From contig CAKNFP010000001.1 in NCBI GenBank assembly GCA_930633525.1, positions 3,273,501-3,337,500 on the forward strand: a DNA stretch of 64,000 nt, in the 5' to 3' direction. How positions within the stretch are numbered: position 1 is the first letter of the stretch; each line of letters opens with the position of its first letter. Position numbers and translations under genes: made by a program. This document shows positions 17,597-26,085 of the stretch, piece after piece. Origin of the DNA: Hyphomicrobiales bacterium. Its GTDB lineage: Bacteria; Pseudomonadota; Alphaproteobacteria; Rhizobiales; Beijerinckiaceae. The notes under the pieces were generated by a model. The model saw only the letters and a list, made by a program, of their open reading frames with translations, searched no databases and was not told where the DNA came from.

Positions 17597-19480
17597 GTGC
17601 CGATAAAAACTATCTCCGCTGCACAATTCGCGACAGCGTTCGATCTCAGGCCAAGTCTTGTGGCGTGGTTCCTCGGCGCAGGCGCATCGGCCGCCTCTGG
17701 CATTCCGACCGGCTACGCCATGATCCGCGATTTCAAGGCACAAATCTTTTGCCGCGAAACAAACCTCTCAAAGCGCGAGATCGATACCGCTGACCCGATC
17801 TGGATCGACAGGATCGATGCCTTTTTCCGCCAAAACTCGCTGTTGCCGCCTGACGGTGATCCTACAGAGTATGCCAAGGCCTTCGAAGCGGTCTATCCAG
17901 AGGCTCGGCATCGCCGACAGTATATAGACGATGCGATCTCCAAGGGCACTCCCTGTTTTGGACATAAGGTGCTTGGCAGTCTTATGGCTGCTGGCAAGGT
18001 TGATAGCGTTTTCACCACGAACTTCGATCCGCTTATCGAGGAGTCGGCGCATTCGGCAAATGCGATCCTCCCGATAGACGGCCAGAACCGCCCGACTGTG
18101 GCGGCGATCGATTCCGCCGACCGTGCCATGCGGTGCCTCAATGAATCGGACTGGCCGTTGGTCGCTAAGCTCCACGGTGATTATCAGTCGATCGCGATTA
18201 AGAATACGGGATCGGAACTGGAGGAACAGGACGCACGGATGCGGCATGTGCTGGTGGAATCCGGCAAGCGCTTCGGAATGATCTTCGTCGGCTATAGCGG
18301 ACGCGACAGTTCGATCATGGAGGCGCTGAACACGGTTCTCGATGCGCCTTCGCCATTTCCGAACGGACTGTACTGGCTCACCTCGTCACCTTCGCGTTTA
18401 CTGCCCGTAGTGATCGAATTCCTAGAGCGGGCCGGAGCGGCTGGCGTGGATGTGGCCGTCATTGAGTGCGCGACCTTCGACGAACTGGCTGCCGATATCA
18501 TCAAGGTAACCGATTTACCCAAGCCGCTTCTTGATCGGGTGATGGAAGGGCGACCTACGCCGCGTCTCGTACCCGTTCAGATTCCAAATGCCAAAGCCCG
18601 CGCATTCCCCGTGCTGCGCTATTCGGCAATTCTGCTCCAATCGATGCCGACCGCGGCCAGGCGCATCAGGTTGAGCCAACCGACAACATCGGCAGAGGTG
18701 CGCGGGATCTTCAAGGCGAAGGGATGTCGGGCGACGGCGGCCGCTTTGGGACGTGAGCTGGCGGTGTTCGGGCGTGACCAGGAAATCCTGGATGCCTTGG
18801 CTCCGCTTGGCCCATCGCTTGCTGGAACGATCGACCTAGATCCGGTCGCCGATAGCTGGGCGACGGGATTGCTCTACGACACGCTCGTGCGATCTCTCGC
18901 CCGACAGCGCCCGCTCATCCCACGCTACAGGCGTTCGGGCCATTCGCTCGTCGTTGGAACACCGCGCGACGGCGATGATCCTGATCGAACGCGGCGTCAG
19001 CAACAAACCCTATCCCGGCTGCGCGATGCCTACGGCACCAATCTGTTTGGCACAGTGCCCAAGCTTGGCTTCCCGTTTCAGGAAGGTGTCCACCTCAAGC
19101 TGGAACAGGTCGATGGAAAGTGGTGGTGCGGCTTCGAGCCTTACACGTTCGTCCAGTTGCCCCGACAAGACACTTCCCAAACGGACGGTGAGGAGGGACT
19201 GGCCGCAGAAGAAGCTCCCGCTGAAATGGGCATCCAAGCCGAGCGACGAGGTGATCCTGCTGGTGACTGGCGCCGGGAACGATGGGCTCCGCGCTATAAT
19301 AGAAATTGGGCCAGCATTATTGGGGCCTGGGCCCAGCTTCTGACCGAGACGGGCGGCACGTATCGGAGCGCTTTCGGACTCGAAAATGGCACTGGCATTG
19401 ATGCCGTGTTCAAGGTGTCACCCGTCACAGGGTTTAGTCGACCGTCGCATCACCATACCTACTTCGACAGGAGCAAATGA
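17597..19480 (+). CDS. SIR2-APAZ protein, NADase effector of a SPARSA system
   Basis: 627 residues. The N-terminal SIR2 domain has GAGASAASGIP at 27-37 (NAD-binding), TTNFD with Asn 142 and KLHGD with His 193, the residues expected in active defence SIR2 NADases. The C-terminal half matches the position of the APAZ domain that pairs with short Argonautes. In SPARSA systems the SIR2-APAZ/Argonaute heterodimer depletes NAD when the Argonaute recognises invader DNA with its RNA guide, causing growth arrest. The stop overlaps the Argonaute start (ATGA at 19477-19480), matching an obligate complex. All catalytic positions look intact, so the system could be active. Confidence 0.88.
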   Translation: MPIKTISAAQFATAFDLRPSLVAWFLGAGASAASGIPTGYAMIRDFKAQIFCRETNLSKREIDTADPIWIDRIDAFFRQNSLLPPDGDPTEYAKAFEAVYPEARHRRQYIDDAISKGTPCFGHKVLGSLMAAGKVDSVFTTNFDPLIEESAHSANAILPIDGQNRPTVAAIDSADRAMRCLNESDWPLVAKLHGDYQSIAIKNTGSELEEQDARMRHVLVESGKRFGMIFVGYSGRDSSIMEALNTVLDAPSPFPNGLYWLTSSPSRLLPVVIEFLERAGAAGVDVAVIECATFDELAADIIKVTDLPKPLLDRVMEGRPTPRLVPVQIPNAKARAFPVLRYSAILLQSMPTAARRIRLSQPTTSAEVRGIFKAKGCRATAAALGRELAVFGRDQEILDALAPLGPSLAGTIDLDPVADSWATGLLYDTLVRSLARQRPLIPRYRRSGHSLVVGTPRDGDDPDRTRRQQQTLSRLRDAYGTNLFGTVPKLGFPFQEGVHLKLEQVDGKWWCGFEPYTFVQLPRQDTSQTDGEEGLAAEEAPAEMGIQAERRGDPAGDWRRERWAPRYNRNWASIIGAWAQLLTETGGTYRSAFGLENGTGIDAVFKVSPVTGFSRPSHHHTYFDRSK

Positions 19481-20928
19481 TGGCAAACCCAGCCCTCACC
19501 GAGCTGCCGCCATTCACGCTCTTGGATGAGCCGGACCTGTCGTTTTCGCCATCCGACGTCACCCAGGTAGATGTCCATCCATTGCGCGGCCTCCTGAACT
19601 TCGGGCCGTATTCGAAAGGATCGTTTAGCGGATACACTCCCCGCATTCGAATCGCGACGGTTGGCCCGGAGAGCGCTTTCCATCGTCGTGGCGATCTGAT
19701 GAAGCTGTTGCGCGGCGTGCATCGGCCTTCCGACAGATCAGAATATGTGCCGGAATATCCCGGTTTCGAGCGCCTGTTCCGCGTGTCACTCGATCCCGCG
19801 CCAGCGAACGCGCACATCAAGTGGCCTGAACACCTCGACCAGTTACCGGGTGACGGCAACGCGCAGCATCGCCTATACCTTGCAATGGATGCCGCTCTCC
19901 GCCGCCTCGACGCCGTTCGCAACGAGTTCGACGTTGTGCTGGTCCACTTCCCCGACAACTGGGACACGGCGACACGCGGAAAATTCTTTGACGCACACGA
20001 CGTGCTGAAGGCTCTGGGCGCCAAGTATAATATCCCGACTCAGGTTCTGAACGATCGCGTCTTCAACTTCAGCTTTAAGGCCTCGCTCGCTTGGCGTCTT
20101 TCAACCGCACTGTATGTGAAGGCTGCGGGCACGCCATGGAAGCTCGCGCCGCTGAAGGGTGTGCCGGCGGACACCGCCTACATCGGGTTGGCTTATGCCC
20201 TGCGCGGTGACCAACAAGACGCGCATTATGTGACGTGCTGCTCGCAGGTCTTCGACATGGACGGTGGCGGCATGCAGTTCGTCGCGTTCGAGGCGCGAGA
20301 CCCGGTGGCCGACGTGGCCGAAGCCCGCCGGAACCCCTTTCTAAGTCGCGACGACATGCGCGCGGTCCTCGCCCGTAGCCTGGAACTCTATCAGGGGCGC
20401 AATGGCGGCAACCTACCAAAACGCATGGTCATTCACAAAACGACCGCGTTCAAGGAAGCTGAAATCGAGGGCGCGTTCGATGCGCTTACCGGCGTAGCGG
20501 AAATAGAGTGCGTCGAGGTCAGTTCGGCATCGTGCTGGCGCGGCGTCTGGCTCATCAAGTCGGGCGTAGAGAAACCGCCGTCAAAACCTTCGGGGTTTCC
20601 CGTGCCGCGCGGGACGATGGTGATCCGCACGGGCAATTCTGCCTTGGTATGGGTGGCGGGCAATGCTCCCGAGGTCTCAACCAAAGGCGATTACTATCAG
20701 GGCAAGAAGAGCATCCCCCGGCCGCTGCAACTGATCCGTCATGCGGGCAGCGGGCCACTTGAACTCACAGCCCATGAGGCGTTGGCCCTCACGAAGATGG
20801 ATTGGAATAACGACGCGCTCTACGACCCAGTGCCGGTTAGCATTCGCTATTCGCAGAAACTGGCTCGCACGATAGCGAACGTCCCGGACCTACCTCGGAA
20901 TGTTTATCCTTATCGGTTGTTCATGTGA
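19477..20928 (+). CDS. Short prokaryotic Argonaute (MID-PIWI) of a SPARSA system
   Basis: 483 residues. The start VDVHPLRGLLNFGPYS and RIRIATVGP are characteristic of short Argonautes, which have only the MID and PIWI domains; the family PIWI domain lacks the catalytic tetrad and serves for recognition. FDVVLVHFPDNWD and YNIPTQVLNDRVF fit the MID region around residues 150-190; the PIWI part ends in the short hydrophobic C terminus YPYRLFM expected for the family. It is read in a four-base overlap with the SIR2-APAZ gene. Guide and target binding are inferred from family knowledge. Confidence 0.87.
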   Translation: MMANPALTELPPFTLLDEPDLSFSPSDVTQVDVHPLRGLLNFGPYSKGSFSGYTPRIRIATVGPESAFHRRGDLMKLLRGVHRPSDRSEYVPEYPGFERLFRVSLDPAPANAHIKWPEHLDQLPGDGNAQHRLYLAMDAALRRLDAVRNEFDVVLVHFPDNWDTATRGKFFDAHDVLKALGAKYNIPTQVLNDRVFNFSFKASLAWRLSTALYVKAAGTPWKLAPLKGVPADTAYIGLAYALRGDQQDAHYVTCCSQVFDMDGGGMQFVAFEARDPVADVAEARRNPFLSRDDMRAVLARSLELYQGRNGGNLPKRMVIHKTTAFKEAEIEGAFDALTGVAEIECVEVSSASCWRGVWLIKSGVEKPPSKPSGFPVPRGTMVIRTGNSALVWVAGNAPEVSTKGDYYQGKKSIPRPLQLIRHAGSGPLELTAHEALALTKMDWNNDALYDPVPVSIRYSQKLARTIANVPDLPRNVYPYRLFM

Positions 20929-21092
20929 TGAGGTTTCTGCAAATTAGAAATGAGCCGAATCGATTGTATTGCTGAGAACTAATTATGAAATATGACTTAA
21001 ATTATACTTCGTAAGGGACGCGCGCATTCTGCATTGCAAAGATGGCTTCGTATCGACGCCATATTATTTATCGGCCTTGGGGGAGGCATACC

Positions 21093-21908
21093 GTGACGAC
21101 ACCGAGCTATCTGAACTGGCTGGTCGATACTGGAGAGCGTCAAGCAACGGCGTGTGGCCGTGAAATCGAGATATGGGAACTAAATCCGCAAGATGACACT
21201 GAAATCCTTTCAAACTGGGCTCGGCATTTCCGTAGCCACTACATAGCCGATGCCGATTTACCGTTCATGACTGGCGGAACGGGACTCGGCCATCCCGATT
21301 ATCTAAGGACCATTCTCTTCCCCGATGCGAAGGTGGCACCCGGACCGAGCCTCCGATCGGGAGATTTTGGCGAGATCGTCGTCGCCGACTTCATCGAATA
21401 TTTCCTAGGATATTGGTGTCCACGCGAGCTGCGCTACCAGGATCGCTGGAACCGAAATGACTCGACAAAGGGTTGCGATGTTATCGGGTTCAAGTTCGCG
21501 AACGAGGACAACCCCGATCCGGCCGACGAGCCTTTTATCTTCGAGTCCAAATCTGGCATGTCTGCGTCCGGCGCGAACCGGCTCCAGGATGCGATCGATG
21601 ACAGCGTAAGGGACAGACTTCGCGAGGGCATGAGCCTCAATGCGATTAAACGCCGCTTCTTCGATCGGGGCGAAATGGGCGATGCCCGAAAGGTCGAGCG
21701 CTTTCAAAACGAGGCCGACCGACCCTTTCGCCGGATCAACGGAGCGGCCGCCATTCTCGACGAGGCCGTCTTTGCCGAGACCGACATGGCGGCGACCAAC
21801 GGTGCGGCTCATTTTAACCAAGAGAATTTGCGCCTTCTGGTTATCCGCGGACCGTCATTGATGAAACTCGTACATGCGCTTTACGAGAGGGCAGCAGATG
21901 AGGCCTGA
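21093..21908 (+). CDS. hamA: HamA-like nuclease (DUF1837) of a Hachiman-type system
   Basis: 271 residues from GTG at 21093, chosen for the strong GGGGGAGG seven bases before it; an ATG at 21042 has no such site. The DUF1837 core is seen as GDFGEIVVADFIEY, CPRELRYQDRWNRN, KGCDVIGFKF and PFIFESKSG: a PD-(D/E)xK nuclease with Asp in GCD and ESK. In Hachiman, HamA is the nuclease effector released by the HamB helicase on damaged DNA. The next gene overlaps it by 11 bases and resembles the start of HamB. Because that gene is cut, this nuclease may be orphaned. Family call is by motif memory, not search. Confidence 0.65.
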   Translation: MTTPSYLNWLVDTGERQATACGREIEIWELNPQDDTEILSNWARHFRSHYIADADLPFMTGGTGLGHPDYLRTILFPDAKVAPGPSLRSGDFGEIVVADFIEYFLGYWCPRELRYQDRWNRNDSTKGCDVIGFKFANEDNPDPADEPFIFESKSGMSASGANRLQDAIDDSVRDRLREGMSLNAIKRRFFDRGEMGDARKVERFQNEADRPFRRINGAAAILDEAVFAETDMAATNGAAHFNQENLRLLVIRGPSLMKLVHALYERAADEA

Positions 21909-22738
21909 GGCGACCGCGCTCACCATCCTATCCACCGCGCGAGCACGAGCAAAGATGCACGAATTCCGCGTCGCGCCAGCGGACTTCAATGCGTTGCCGC
22001 GCGACCCGTCGCTACTCTTCTCATTGGCAATCGGCATCTTGGGAGATGTTGCGGCCGCCGTCGCAGATACGCTCGATGTTGCAGGAGTGGCACCGGCCGC
22101 GCTTCCTCAACCGCCCGGCTGGGATGAGTTGGATGAGGATCCGCAAAATGTGCTACGCTTTTCCTCAGTTTTCTTCGATGCATATTTGAACGCGCAGCTC
22201 GATGCCAACTTAGACACCGAGTTTTCACTCCTGTGCGCAGCGGCATACTACATCGCCGGGAATGTCGGCAGCGCGACGGTAATCATTCGGCACATGACGG
22301 AGCCGGGCCTCGACCTCGCGGGCGGGCTTGGTCATCTCGTCTACAGCATCCTCAAGAACAGCTTCGTTCCGGCCGAGGCGGCCCATGCTCATCAAGCGGC
22401 GACGACTGAGCTTCTCCAGGCGCTAGCCGGCTATTTCAGCTTCGAGGCCGGGGCGGATGGCATTGCCGAAGCGTGCCGCAGAATCCGCGAGTATTTCCAC
22501 CGATCCGGCTCACCGCGCGAATTGCTCTACGCCGACATTGCTGGCGCTTTGTGTGCGCTCAAGCTTAGAAATTCTGCCCGGACAATCCTGCCAACAGCAT
22601 CAGGCTTGGCGCCGGACGCGTGGCGCCAAGCGCTCGCGAAGTCGCATTTTCCGATCGAACTCTGGCCTGCTCAGCAGCGGATCGCGGATGCTGGCGTGTT
22701 CGCTGGACGTTCTGTGGTCTGTCCGTCGTCAGATGATT
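21898..22738 (+). pseudogene. hamB: hamB-like helicase, truncated in the ATP-binding region by IS3
   Basis: Starts at ATG 21898 with GAGAGGG upstream. About 280 residues of a helical N-terminal domain precede LWPAQQRIADAGVFAGRSVVCPSS, which is the Q-motif and the beginning of motif I of an SF2 helicase; the expected GKT is missing because the IS3-family element begins at 22739. The frame then runs 110 bases into the IS and stops at 22848. Everything after motif I, including DEAD/DEAH and the C-terminal helicase domain, is absent on the other side of the IS, so insertion was accompanied by deletion. The product cannot be a helicase. Confidence 0.7.
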
Positions 22739-22792
22739 TGAGACTGTTTCGGCGTCTCAGGAACGGAGGTTCTGGCTCATCTGGGTTTGAGG

Positions 22793-23773
22793 TTATGCGG
22801 CCTGCAGCTGGTGCTGCAAGCGTCTGTGCTGGATTGTCTGGCGCTTGATCCTTTCGCGTTCGGTGAGGATGGCCTGCCCGCGGTTGAAGTAGACATCGGC
22901 GGGCGTCAGGTTGCCGAGGCTCTCGTGAGACCGGGCATGGTTGTAATGCTCAACGAAGGCCGCGACCTGCCGTTCAAGGTCACCGGGCAGATAGTAGTTT
23001 TCCAGCAGGATGCGGTTCTTCAGGGTCTGGTGCCAGCGCTCGATCTTGCCCTGCGTCTGGGGATGATAGGGCGCGCCGCGAACGTGTTTCATGCCTTTGC
23101 CGTCGAGCCAGGTAGCGAGGTCGGCCGAGATGTATGAGGCGCCGTTATCGCTCAACAGTCTCGGCCGATGTGCGACCGTGATCTGGTCGAGCCCCGATGC
23201 CGCCAGCGCCAGATCGAGCGTGGCGGTGACGTCGTCAGTGCGCATCGTGGCGCAGAGCTTCCAGGCGACGATGAAGCGTGAGAAGTCGTCGAGCACGGTC
23301 GAGAGATAATACCAGCCCCATCCGGTGATCTTCAGGTAGGTGAAGTCGGTCTGCCAGAGCTGGTTGGGCGCCGTCGTCTTGTCTTTGAACTCGGACGCCG
23401 CCTTGATGACGATGTAGGCCGGGCTGGTGATCAGGTCATGCGCCTTCAGCAGCCGATACACCGATGCTTCCGAGACGAAGTAGCGTTTCTCGTCGGTGAA
23501 GCGCACCGCCAGCTCGCGTGGGCTCAGCTCCGTTTCGCGCAGCGCCAGCTCGACGATCTCGGCCCGGATTGGGTCGGGAATCCGGTTCCAGACGCGGTCG
23601 GGCCGTGAGCGATGATCGGCGAGCGCCTCGACCCCGCCGGAGAGATAGCGATCATACCAGCGATAGAAGGTCGCCCTGGGGATGCCGAGTTTTCCCAATG
23701 TGCGCCTTGCCGGCAGATGCGAGGCTTCGACCAGGCGGATGATCTCCGCCTTCTCGGATGCGGGATACCTCAT
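22793..23773 (-). CDS. IS3-family transposase, OrfB (DDE integrase)
   Basis: 326 residues. A short N-terminal helix-turn-helix (RRTLGKLGIPRATFYRWYDR) is followed by the rve-type integrase core with catalytic Asp in WQTDFTYL, Asp in LLSDNGASY and Glu in TQGKIERWHQTLKN. The start overlaps the stop of orfA by four bases (ATGA). IS3 members often make an OrfAB fusion by frameshifting; here the overlap type suggests translational coupling instead. It appears intact. Confidence 0.92.
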   Translation of the reverse strand: MRYPASEKAEIIRLVEASHLPARRTLGKLGIPRATFYRWYDRYLSGGVEALADHRSRPDRVWNRIPDPIRAEIVELALRETELSPRELAVRFTDEKRYFVSEASVYRLLKAHDLITSPAYIVIKAASEFKDKTTAPNQLWQTDFTYLKITGWGWYYLSTVLDDFSRFIVAWKLCATMRTDDVTATLDLALAASGLDQITVAHRPRLLSDNGASYISADLATWLDGKGMKHVRGAPYHPQTQGKIERWHQTLKNRILLENYYLPGDLERQVAAFVEHYNHARSHESLGNLTPADVYFNRGQAILTERERIKRQTIQHRRLQHQLQAA

Positions 23774-24144
23774 GTGTCGTCCTCCCCATCCGCCAGCATG
23801 CTTTTTTTGAGCAGGCGGTTTTCCAGGGTCAGATCGGCCACGGCCTCCTTCAGGGCCTGCGCCTCGCGACGCAGTTCCTTCACCTCGTCCGACGTCGCGG
23901 CGCGGGCCGTGTCACCGGCGAGACGGCGCTTGCCGGCGTCGAGGAACTCCTTCGACCAGCCGTAATACATCGACGAGGCGATCCCCTCGCGCCGGCACAG
24001 CTCGGCAATGCTCTCCTCGCCGCGCACGCCTTCCAGCACGATGCGGATCTTCTCTTCGGCAGAGAACTGCCGCCGCGTCGCTCGGCGGATATCCTTCACG
24101 ACCTGCTCTGCCGGTTCTTTCTCCGGACCCGATTTCTGTCTCAT
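23770..24144 (-). CDS. IS3-family transposase, OrfA (DNA-binding)
   Basis: 124 residues. The N-terminal half holds the IS3 OrfA helix-turn-helix (RRQFSAEEKIRIVLEG, then SIAELCRREGIASSMYYGWSKEFL) that binds the IS ends. The C-terminal half is a heptad-like coiled coil (VKELRREAQALKEAVADLTLENRLLKKSM) for dimerisation with OrfB. The gene starts 67 bases inside the right end of the IS. Complete. Confidence 0.9.
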   Translation of the reverse strand: MRQKSGPEKEPAEQVVKDIRRATRRQFSAEEKIRIVLEGVRGEESIAELCRREGIASSMYYGWSKEFLDAGKRRLAGDTARAATSDEVKELRREAQALKEAVADLTLENRLLKKSMLADGEDDT

Positions 24145-24489
24145 CTGCGCTCCATGATGGCTGCGATGATCCAGAAATCCTCCCTTCCCGAAAACCCCTA
24201 AACTGTCTCAAGAGCGCTGACGGCAGACATGCGGGTACGTCCGACGGGCGCCGCATAAAGACGGACCAATCCGAGCGTGACATTCCGCTGGTCGGCGCGG
24301 CGCTCCTTGCGATGCGGGCACAGCCGGAGGGCTTTCCGCGCTATCGCGACAGGGTGCCTCGCTCTCGGCGCAACCGATCGGCGTCCCCGCCAACAAGCGG
24401 GGATTCGATTGAAAGAGACCGGATCGCGCGCCCGCGCTTTTCGGCCGCCCCGCGCATCGGATGGGGCGGCGCATCGAAGCTCGAACGCG

Positions 24490-25833
24490 TCACACGGCGA
24501 TGCGATGAGGATTCGCAAGTCCCATCTTCTGGCGGAAGTTCCCCGGTGCGTACTCTTCGTGAAAGAGCCCACGCCGTTGCAACTCGGGAACGAGCACATC
24601 CACGATGTCTTCAAGACCTTCGGGGAAGAACGGAGGAATGACGCTGAATCCGTCGGCACCTTCGTTTCGGAACCACTCCTCGAGCACGTCCGCGATGTGC
24701 TTCGCGTCGCCGTGAACGGTCCAATGCCCGCGCGCGCCGGCCGCGACATGCATGTAGAGCTGTCGAATCGTCATGTTTTCGCGCCGGGCGAGATCCAGCA
24801 GCATCGCCAAACGGCTGTGCTTGCCGCCGCCGACGGGAATGTCCGGAACAGGACCATCGAGGGGATAGACCTTCAGGTCGACCTCTCCCAGGAGGTGGCC
24901 GAGCAGCGCCAAACCGACATCCGGATGGATGAGCATCTGGATCTTGTCGAATTTCTCCTTCGCCTCGGCCATCGTGCGCCCGATGATCGGGACGACCCCG
25001 GGGATCACCTTCACCTGCTCAGGCGGCCGTCCGACATCGGCCACGCGCGCCTTCACATCGCGGTAGAAGGCCTGCGCCTCCTTCAACGATTGCTGGGCGG
25101 TGAAAACGACGTCCGCGATCCGGGCGCCAACGGAGCGCCCCGTGTCCGACGAGCCCGACTGCACGATCACCGGATGGCCCTGCGGCGGGCGCTGAACCGT
25201 CAGAGGTCCCTTGACCGAGAAGAAATCACCCTTGTGATCGATGGTCCGGACTTTGCTGTTGTCGTAGAAAAGCGCGCTTTCCTTGTCCGCGACCACCGCG
25301 TCGTCGCCCCAGCTGTCCCACAGGTCGCAAGCAACCTTGACGCATTCCAGCGCGCGCCTGTAGCGCTCTTCGAGCGGGATCTGCGCCATATGCGCGAAGT
25401 TGTTCGCTTCATCCGGGTTGACCGACGTGATGACGTTCCAGCCCGCGCGTCCTCCACTGATTTTATCGAGCGATGCGAATTTGCGGGCGAGGTGGAACGG
25501 CTCGTTGTACGTCGTTGTCGCGCTGGCGATCAGCCCCACATTCTTCGTCGTGACCGAGACGGCGCTGAGCAGGATGATCGGATCATAGTCGTTCAGCGGC
25601 GCGAGACGCTGGAGCACGTCCGGATCGTTCGCATACATCATTGCCAGGCTATCGGCGAAAAAGAGGAAGTCGAGCTTCCCGCGTTCCGCGATAGCAGCCA
25701 TACGGGCATAATGGGCGAAGCTGTTCTCCGCCGGGGCCACGCTCGGATATCGCCACCCGGCAAGATGCAGCCCCGTGGAATTGATGACGGTGCCGAGAAT
25801 CATTCGCCTGCTGCTGTCCGGCATTGGTGACAC
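24490..25833 (-). CDS. LLM-class FMN-dependent monooxygenase (NtaA/DszA/DmoA type)
   Basis: 447 residues, the usual length of the NtaA/SnaA/DszA group of bacterial-luciferase-like monooxygenases. Characteristic segments are LDFLFFADSLAM near 55, ASATTTYNEPFHLARKFASLDKISGGRAGWNVITS near 105-140, and VIVQSGSSDTGRSVGARIADVVF near 222. These enzymes use reduced FMN from a separate reductase to hydroxylate or cleave C-S, C-N or heterocyclic rings. A flavin reductase is encoded at 27032-27583 in the same direction. It has its own 252-base upstream region with a palindrome at 26042-26056. Substrate not predictable. The 279 bases between its stop and the IS3 element contain no gene, only a GC-rich 8-bp stem (24444-24470). 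Confidence 0.88.
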   Translation of the reverse strand: MSPMPDSSRRMILGTVINSTGLHLAGWRYPSVAPAENSFAHYARMAAIAERGKLDFLFFADSLAMMYANDPDVLQRLAPLNDYDPIILLSAVSVTTKNVGLIASATTTYNEPFHLARKFASLDKISGGRAGWNVITSVNPDEANNFAHMAQIPLEERYRRALECVKVACDLWDSWGDDAVVADKESALFYDNSKVRTIDHKGDFFSVKGPLTVQRPPQGHPVIVQSGSSDTGRSVGARIADVVFTAQQSLKEAQAFYRDVKARVADVGRPPEQVKVIPGVVPIIGRTMAEAKEKFDKIQMLIHPDVGLALLGHLLGEVDLKVYPLDGPVPDIPVGGGKHSRLAMLLDLARRENMTIRQLYMHVAAGARGHWTVHGDAKHIADVLEEWFRNEGADGFSVIPPFFPEGLEDIVDVLVPELQRRGLFHEEYAPGNFRQKMGLANPHRIAV

Positions 25834-26041
25834 TCCTCAGATGCTGCTTCGATCATGCTCGCTGGAAGCTGCAATCCTCCAACCAGAGATCCGTGCGATG
25901 CGCGAGAGGCCTGAGCTCCGCCGCGCAGGTGAACGGTTCCGGCAATGACGCAACTGTCAAGCAGAAAGGCGCGAACCGACCAAGCGGACCGCACCGCATT
26001 CCCCAACCCGACTGCCATCGGCGACCATCGAACCAAAGATT

Positions 26042-26056
26042 GCTAACTTTCTTAGC
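26042..26056 (-). promoter_or_regulatory. Palindrome upstream of the LLM monooxygenase gene
   Basis: GCTAA-CTTTC-TTAGC is a perfect 5-bp inverted repeat within an AT-rich patch between two GC-rich genes. The TTAGC/GCTAA half-site resembles those at the three operator sites of the island (31477, 35631, 37158), so it may be bound by one of the MarR regulators, but the match is weaker. Confidence 0.4.
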
Positions 26057-26085
26057 TAATCAAATTATACAACCCAGAGCGATAG

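Larger units (their letters stand above)
22739..24210 (-). mobile_element. IS3-family insertion sequence, complete
   Basis: 1472 bases between imperfect terminal inverted repeats: TGAGACTGTTT at the left and, read inward, TGAGACAGTTTAGG at the right. Two overlapping genes, orfA (23770-24144) and orfB (22793-23773), lie on the minus strand. The bases flanking the two ends (ATT at left, AGA at right) do not form a target duplication. With the loss of the rest of hamB, this points to a deletion next to the IS after insertion, or recombination between two copies. Confidence 0.85.

Noticed and set aside
22739..24210. Programmed frameshift fusion of IS3 OrfA and OrfB
   Set aside because: The genes overlap by ATGA only and I do not see an A6G-type slippery run at the overlap.
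24444..24470. Terminator after the LLM monooxygenase gene
   Set aside because: A GCCGCCCC/GGGGCGGC stem exists, but no U tract follows on the minus strand.
24277..25830. 517-residue open frame on the plus strand
   Set aside because: Antisense to the LLM monooxygenase gene; the composition is Arg/His-rich and no family pattern is visible. It is a shadow caused by high GC.
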